The notes beneath the pieces were generated by a model. The model was not told the origin of the DNA. It searched no databases and saw nothing but the letters and a program-made list of their open reading frames with translations. A stretch of 64,000 nt of DNA, taken from assembly GCF_000152845.1 (NCBI RefSeq), contig NZ_CH902584.1:1975815-2039814 (forward strand). The letters are read 5' to 3'. Positions within the stretch are counted from its first letter, which is position 1; every line of letters begins with the position of its first letter. A program made the translations under genes and the position numbers. Shown here one piece after another: positions 60,954-64,000 of the stretch. The stretch comes from Roseovarius sp. 217. GTDB taxonomy: Bacteria > Pseudomonadota > Alphaproteobacteria > Rhodobacterales > Rhodobacteraceae.

Positions 60954-61772
60954 TTAACCCTGAAGGGTTTCTGTGCTGGCAAAGAACATCGCCTGACTGA
61001 CAGCGGATTGCACCTGTTCCTCGCTATAGGGTTTGGTGATCAGAAAGGCCGGTTCGGGCCGTTCGCCGGTCAGGAGACGCTCGGGGAACGCGGTGATGAA
61101 GACGATCGGCCGGTCGCCCAATTCCTTGAGGATGAGATTGACCGCGTCGATGCCCGAGGATTTGTCGGCCAGTTGAATATCGGCCAGGATCATCTCTGGC
61201 GGGTCGCGCCGCGCGAGTTTCACCGCCTCGTCGCGGGTGCGCGCGATGCCGGTGACGTCATGGCCCATATCTTCGACAATGGCGCGGATATCCATGGCAA
61301 TGATCGCCTCATCCTCGATGATCATGATCCGGCCCCGGATCGAGTTGGTCATTTCGGTGCGTGCGATGGTCAAGAGCGCGGTGGCCTCATCCGCCGTGCC
61401 ACCGATGATCTGGGCGATGTCGGGCGCACGAAAGCCCTCGATGCTGTGCAGCAAGAGCGCCTCTCGGGTGTTCTTGGTCAGATTTGCGAGCCGCCATTGC
61501 GCGCGCGCCTCGGGAGAGGTGACGGCGTCCGCCTCGGCGACGGGCGAGCCGGACGAGATCCAGATTTGATGAAAGGCCTGGAACAGGGCGGACTTTGGGG
61601 TGAGCCCGCTGTTGAACACGTCCTGATCTTCGAGCAAGGCCTCGAGTGTTGCGAGCGCATAGTGATCGCCCGTCTGCTGATTGCCGGTCAGGGCACGCGC
61701 ATAGCGCCGAAGATAGGGGAGGTTTTCGGCGATCTGAGTGCTCAGGTCCGGCTGGCGCGGTGTTTCCGTCAT
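60954..61772 (-). CDS. phyR: PhyR general stress response regulator
   Basis: A 272-residue protein. Residues about 10-140 are a sigma-factor-like domain (LPYLRRYARALTGNQQTGDHY; ALLLHSIEGFRAPDIAQIIGG). Residues about 148-265 are a receiver (MIIEDEAIIAMDIRAIVEDM; ILADIQLADKSSGIDAVNLI with the acceptor Asp; LITKPYSEEQV with the conserved Lys). When phosphorylated it binds NepR and frees EcfG. The ATG at 61772 has GAGGA upstream and gives the usual length; the longer frame is not conserved. It is divergent from nepR-ecfG, sharing an EcfG-promoter region. Confidence 0.95.
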   Translation of the reverse strand: MTETPRQPDLSTQIAENLPYLRRYARALTGNQQTGDHYALATLEALLEDQDVFNSGLTPKSALFQAFHQIWISSGSPVAEADAVTSPEARAQWRLANLTKNTREALLLHSIEGFRAPDIAQIIGGTADEATALLTIARTEMTNSIRGRIMIIEDEAIIAMDIRAIVEDMGHDVTGIARTRDEAVKLARRDPPEMILADIQLADKSSGIDAVNLILKELGDRPIVFITAFPERLLTGERPEPAFLITKPYSEEQVQSAVSQAMFFASTETLQG

Positions 61773-61800
61773 GTGTGTCCTCAAAAAATGTGTCCTTGAG

Positions 61801-61832
61801 GGAACCAAACGCGGAACAGCGTGTTATGTTCC
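61801..61832. promoter_or_regulatory. overlapping divergent EcfG promoters of phyR and nepR-ecfG
   Basis: Minus strand: GGAAC (61832-61828), 16 bases, CGTT (61811-61808) facing phyR. Plus strand: GGAAC (61801-61805), 16 bases, TGTT (61822-61825) facing nepR; the last element has T for C. The two overlap almost fully, so both arms of the switch would be under EcfG control. Confidence 0.7.
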
Positions 61833-61883
61833 CGAGCAGGCGCAAGAAAGTGCCGATTCAATGATGGCAGATGAATAGGCGAA

Positions 61884-62054
61884 ATGGAAAAGAATCGCAG
61901 GACCAAGAAATTGAGTGAAACAATCGACGAGAATCTCCGGCGTGTCTATGCGGACACGGCCAAGGAGCCGGTGCCGGAACGCTTTACCAAGCTGTTGGAG
62001 CAATTGCGCCAGCAGGGCGAGGACAAGCAGAAATCCTCTGGTGATGATTCGTGA
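61884..62054 (+). CDS. nepR: NepR anti-sigma factor
   Basis: A 56-residue protein, MEKNRRTKKLSETIDENLRR then VYADTAKEPVPERFTKLLEQ and an acidic end. The IDENLRRVY and EPVPERFTKLLEQLR segments are the two helices that bind EcfG or PhyR in the family. It holds EcfG inactive until PhyR~P takes it away. The length matches the family (about 50-70). The start has only weak upstream complementarity. Its stop overlaps the GTG of ecfG (GTGA), coupling translation of sigma and anti-sigma. Confidence 0.93.
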   Translation: MEKNRRTKKLSETIDENLRRVYADTAKEPVPERFTKLLEQLRQQGEDKQKSSGDDS

Positions 62055-62617
62055 AAAACGACATAGACCCAAAAATGGACCCGCGCGAAGAGCTGCTGGG
62101 GCACTTGCCTGCGATGCGCGCCTTTGCCCTGAACCTCACGCGCAATTCCGCAACGGCGGATGATCTGGTGCAGGACGCGGTGGTCAAGGCTTGGGGTAAT
62201 TTTGACAAGTTCAAACCCGGCACGAACCTTCGCGCATGGCTGTTCACGATCCTGCGCAACACGTATTATTCGCTCTATCGCAAGCGCCGCCGCGAGATCG
62301 AGGACCCCGATGGCAAGATGGCGGGGCAATTGTCTGAAAAGCCGGCGCATGACGGGCATCTGGCGATGACGGATTTCCGCGCGGCCTTTGCCCAGCTTAC
62401 CGATGAGCAGCGCGAAGTTCTGATCCTCGTCGGGGCCGAGGGGTTTTCCTATGAGGATGCCGCAGAGATGTGCGGCTGTGCAGTGGGCACAATCAAGAGC
62501 CGCACCAACCGTGCGCGCAAGCGGCTGGCGGAGTTGATGCATCTGGATGATGAGGACGAGTTGGAAATGACCGATGCCGCGACAATGGCGGTGGTGAGCG
62601 GGACCTCGGTTGCATGA
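62051..62617 (+). CDS. ecfG: EcfG-type extracytoplasmic-function sigma factor
   Basis: A 188-residue ECF sigma factor with a GTG start overlapping the nepR stop. Region 2 (ALNLTRNSATADDLVQDAVVKAWGNFDKF, then GTNLRAWLFTILRNTYYSLYRKRRRE) reads the -10. Region 4 (FAQLTDEQREVLILVGAEGFSYEDAAEMCGCAVGTIKSRTNRARKRL) reads the GGAAC -35. It directs the general stress response. The last 20 residues are an unusual acidic/Ala/Val tail. Its stop overlaps the kinase start (ATGA). Confidence 0.95.
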   Translation: MKNDIDPKMDPREELLGHLPAMRAFALNLTRNSATADDLVQDAVVKAWGNFDKFKPGTNLRAWLFTILRNTYYSLYRKRRREIEDPDGKMAGQLSEKPAHDGHLAMTDFRAAFAQLTDEQREVLILVGAEGFSYEDAAEMCGCAVGTIKSRTNRARKRLAELMHLDDEDELEMTDAATMAVVSGTSVA

Positions 62618-64000
62618 AATTGAGGCTGGCCGCGCTGCGTGGGCTCTGGACGCCCAATCTTGCGCTGCAATTGGGGTTTGGTTTGAGCCTCGCCATCCTG
62701 CCGCTCGGTTTTGTATCCGTGTATCAGACCTACAAGGTTCTTGAAGAACGGCAGACCCTCTCGGAAACGGCGCTGTTGGAGCAGACCCAACAGGCCGTGG
62801 CCGAAAGCCGGGACATGATCCAATCCGCGATGAGCACGGCCGAGACGCTGGCGATCACGGTGCCCGTTTTTGATACCTCGGAGACGACGTGCGATGCGGT
62901 GATGGCGCGGGTTGTAGAAGAGAATCCGAAGTTCACCTTTGCAGGCTTTGTCGATGAGGGGCTCAACCTTGTGTGTGCGTCGAACGGCGGGCGTCAGGAT
63001 CTGAGTGATCTGGATTCCATTCGCACCGAACTCACCAGCCGACAGACAGAGATTCTGATGCATCCGCTGGAATTCATCGGCGGCACTGCCACGGTCAGCG
63101 TTGCGGTGCCGGTTTTTGCAGGCGGGCGATTTCGCGGAACAGTCTGGATCGCGGTGCCGGTCAGCGCTCTCAATGAAAAACTGTCTACGGTCGTGCCGGA
63201 GGTCGATCTTGTGCTGTTTCAGTTCGAAGGCAAGATTGTTGCCACCGCCAAGTTTTCGGATTTCCGCCGCTCGGTTCTTCCGGCCTCCTATGGGTTGGAC
63301 CGCTTGGCGGAGAAGGGGCGGCAGACGTTTCAGGATGTGAATCAGGAGGGCAAGACGCGCGACTTTGCGGTGGTCCCGATTGTCAGCGACAAGGTCTTTG
63401 CCTTGGGCAGCTGGGAGCCTCGGCTCGGGCGCGGGGCGCTGCCGGGCTATGAGGGTGCCTTTGCTCTTTATCTACCGTTGGTCATGTGGGTGATCACGAT
63501 TGTGGTGGCCTATGTCGGCGTCAATCATCTGGTGATCCGGCATGTGCGCCGCCTGCGGTCTTGGATGCGGCTCTATGCGGCGGGGCGCGGTGATCTGGAC
63601 AAGGCGCGGCTCGACAATGCTCCGGAGGAGTTGGAGATCGTGGCCGAGGCGTTTCGGGCCATGACCCGGCGGCTGTCAGAGCAGGAGCGGCGGCTGGAAG
63701 AGGATTTGAACGAAAAGACCGTGCTCTTGCGCGAGGTGCATCACCGGGTGAAGAACAATCTTCAGCTTATCTCGAGCATGCTCAACATGCAGATCCGCGC
63801 GACCGGAAGCACCGAGGCCAAGCATCTCTTGCGGCGGGTGCAGGACCGGGTGATGGCGCTATCGGCCATTCACCGATACCTCTATCTGGCGCGCAAGCTG
63901 TCGCTGGTACGGGCCGACAAGCTGCTGGAGGATATCATTCAGCAATTGGTGATTGTCGGCACGCTGGACGAATCCGGACGTGAGATCACAGTCACCACCG
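62614..64000 (+). CDS. membrane sensor histidine kinase, HisKA_2 type (5' part; cut by window end)
   Basis: The reading frame is open from the ATG at 62614 to the window end (462 codons). Residues about 20-45 are a first membrane helix (LALQLGFGLSLAILPLGFVSV) and residues about 285-307 a second (LPLVMWVITIVVAYVGVNHLV). Between them lies a periplasmic sensor region of about 240 residues. A HAMP-like linker follows, and then LREVHHRVKNNLQLISSMLN with the phospho-acceptor His at residue 376 or 377. This is the HisKA_2/HWE class that typically phosphorylates PhyR. The start overlaps the ecfG stop, so it is the probable sensor of the system. The ATP-binding domain lies outside the window. Confidence 0.9.
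   Translation, partial: MKLRLAALRGLWTPNLALQLGFGLSLAILPLGFVSVYQTYKVLEERQTLSETALLEQTQQAVAESRDMIQSAMSTAETLAITVPVFDTSETTCDAVMARVVEENPKFTFAGFVDEGLNLVCASNGGRQDLSDLDSIRTELTSRQTEILMHPLEFIGGTATVSVAVPVFAGGRFRGTVWIAVPVSALNEKLSTVVPEVDLVLFQFEGKIVATAKFSDFRRSVLPASYGLDRLAEKGRQTFQDVNQEGKTRDFAVVPIVSDKVFALGSWEPRLGRGALPGYEGAFALYLPLVMWVITIVVAYVGVNHLVIRHVRRLRSWMRLYAAGRGDLDKARLDNAPEELEIVAEAFRAMTRRLSEQERRLEEDLNEKTVLLREVHHRVKNNLQLISSMLNMQIRATGSTEAKHLLRRVQDRVMALSAIHRYLYLARKLSLVRADKLLEDIIQQLVIVGTLDESGREITVTT

Overview
The window looks like a chromosomal segment of a Roseobacter-group alphaproteobacterium (Rhodobacteraceae). The grounds are high GC content, the PhyR-NepR-EcfG general stress response, a tripartite tricarboxylate transporter, betaine/dimethylglycine-type demethylation genes, an aerobic-style cob cluster, and short dispersed extragenic repeats. 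No rRNA, tRNA, CRISPR array, prophage or intact insertion sequence was seen. This assignment is inferred from gene content, not from a database search.

Layout. 1-6454: mixed housekeeping genes (start of an enoyl-CoA hydratase gene, SDR oxidoreductase, DUF2125 protein, PmbA/TldE-type peptidase subunit, inositol-monophosphatase-like enzyme, EamA transporter, putative rhamnosyltransferase). 6550-24829: the str-S10-spc ribosomal locus, split into three blocks, each with its own promoter: rpsL-rpsG-fusA-tuf-rpsJ-rplC-rplD-rplW, then rplB-rpsS-rplV-rpsC-rplP, then rpmC to rpmD. The first break holds an AT-rich gene and a methyltransferase. The second holds a secreted hypothetical protein, a 2-oxoglutarate/Fe(II)-oxygenase-like protein and a cold-shock protein. 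The locus stops after rpmD at a strong terminator; rplO, secY, adk and rpoA are not here. 24973-26408: a GFA-family protein and a glutathionyl-hydroquinone-reductase-like GST.

26534-33428: a cobalamin (corrin ring) operon: small membrane protein, CbiX with a His-rich tail, cobH, cobL, cobI, a cbiG-cobJ fusion and cobM. 33430-42045: an XRE-cupin regulator behind tandem palindromes, then LysE, GFA, two FAD-GcvT dehydrogenases, an MDR oxidoreductase and a homocysteine S-methyltransferase. This set fits stepwise demethylation of a methylated amine such as glycine betaine. 42142-42786: an RluA pseudouridine synthase.

42758-53113 (minus strand): one compact operon of eleven genes, most joined by 4-bp ATGA overlaps: tctC-tctB-tctA, a shikimate/quinate dehydrogenase, 3-dehydroshikimate dehydratase, pcaC-pcaH-pcaG, a BKACE-family enzyme, pcaD and pcaB, with a divergent TetR regulator. 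Read together it imports a hydroaromatic acid, oxidises it to dehydroshikimate, dehydrates that to protocatechuate, and takes it through the beta-ketoadipate pathway.

54003-64000: a general stress response neighbourhood. PhyR, NepR, EcfG and a HisKA_2 sensor kinase (cut by the window end) sit next to envelope and stress genes (PRC-barrel, PLDc_N, PLD, AI-2E permease, Crp/Fnr, pseudo-receiver, holin-like, DUF883, DUF1328). Several of these have GGAAC-N16/17-CGTT promoters readable in the sequence, so the master regulators lie among their own likely targets.
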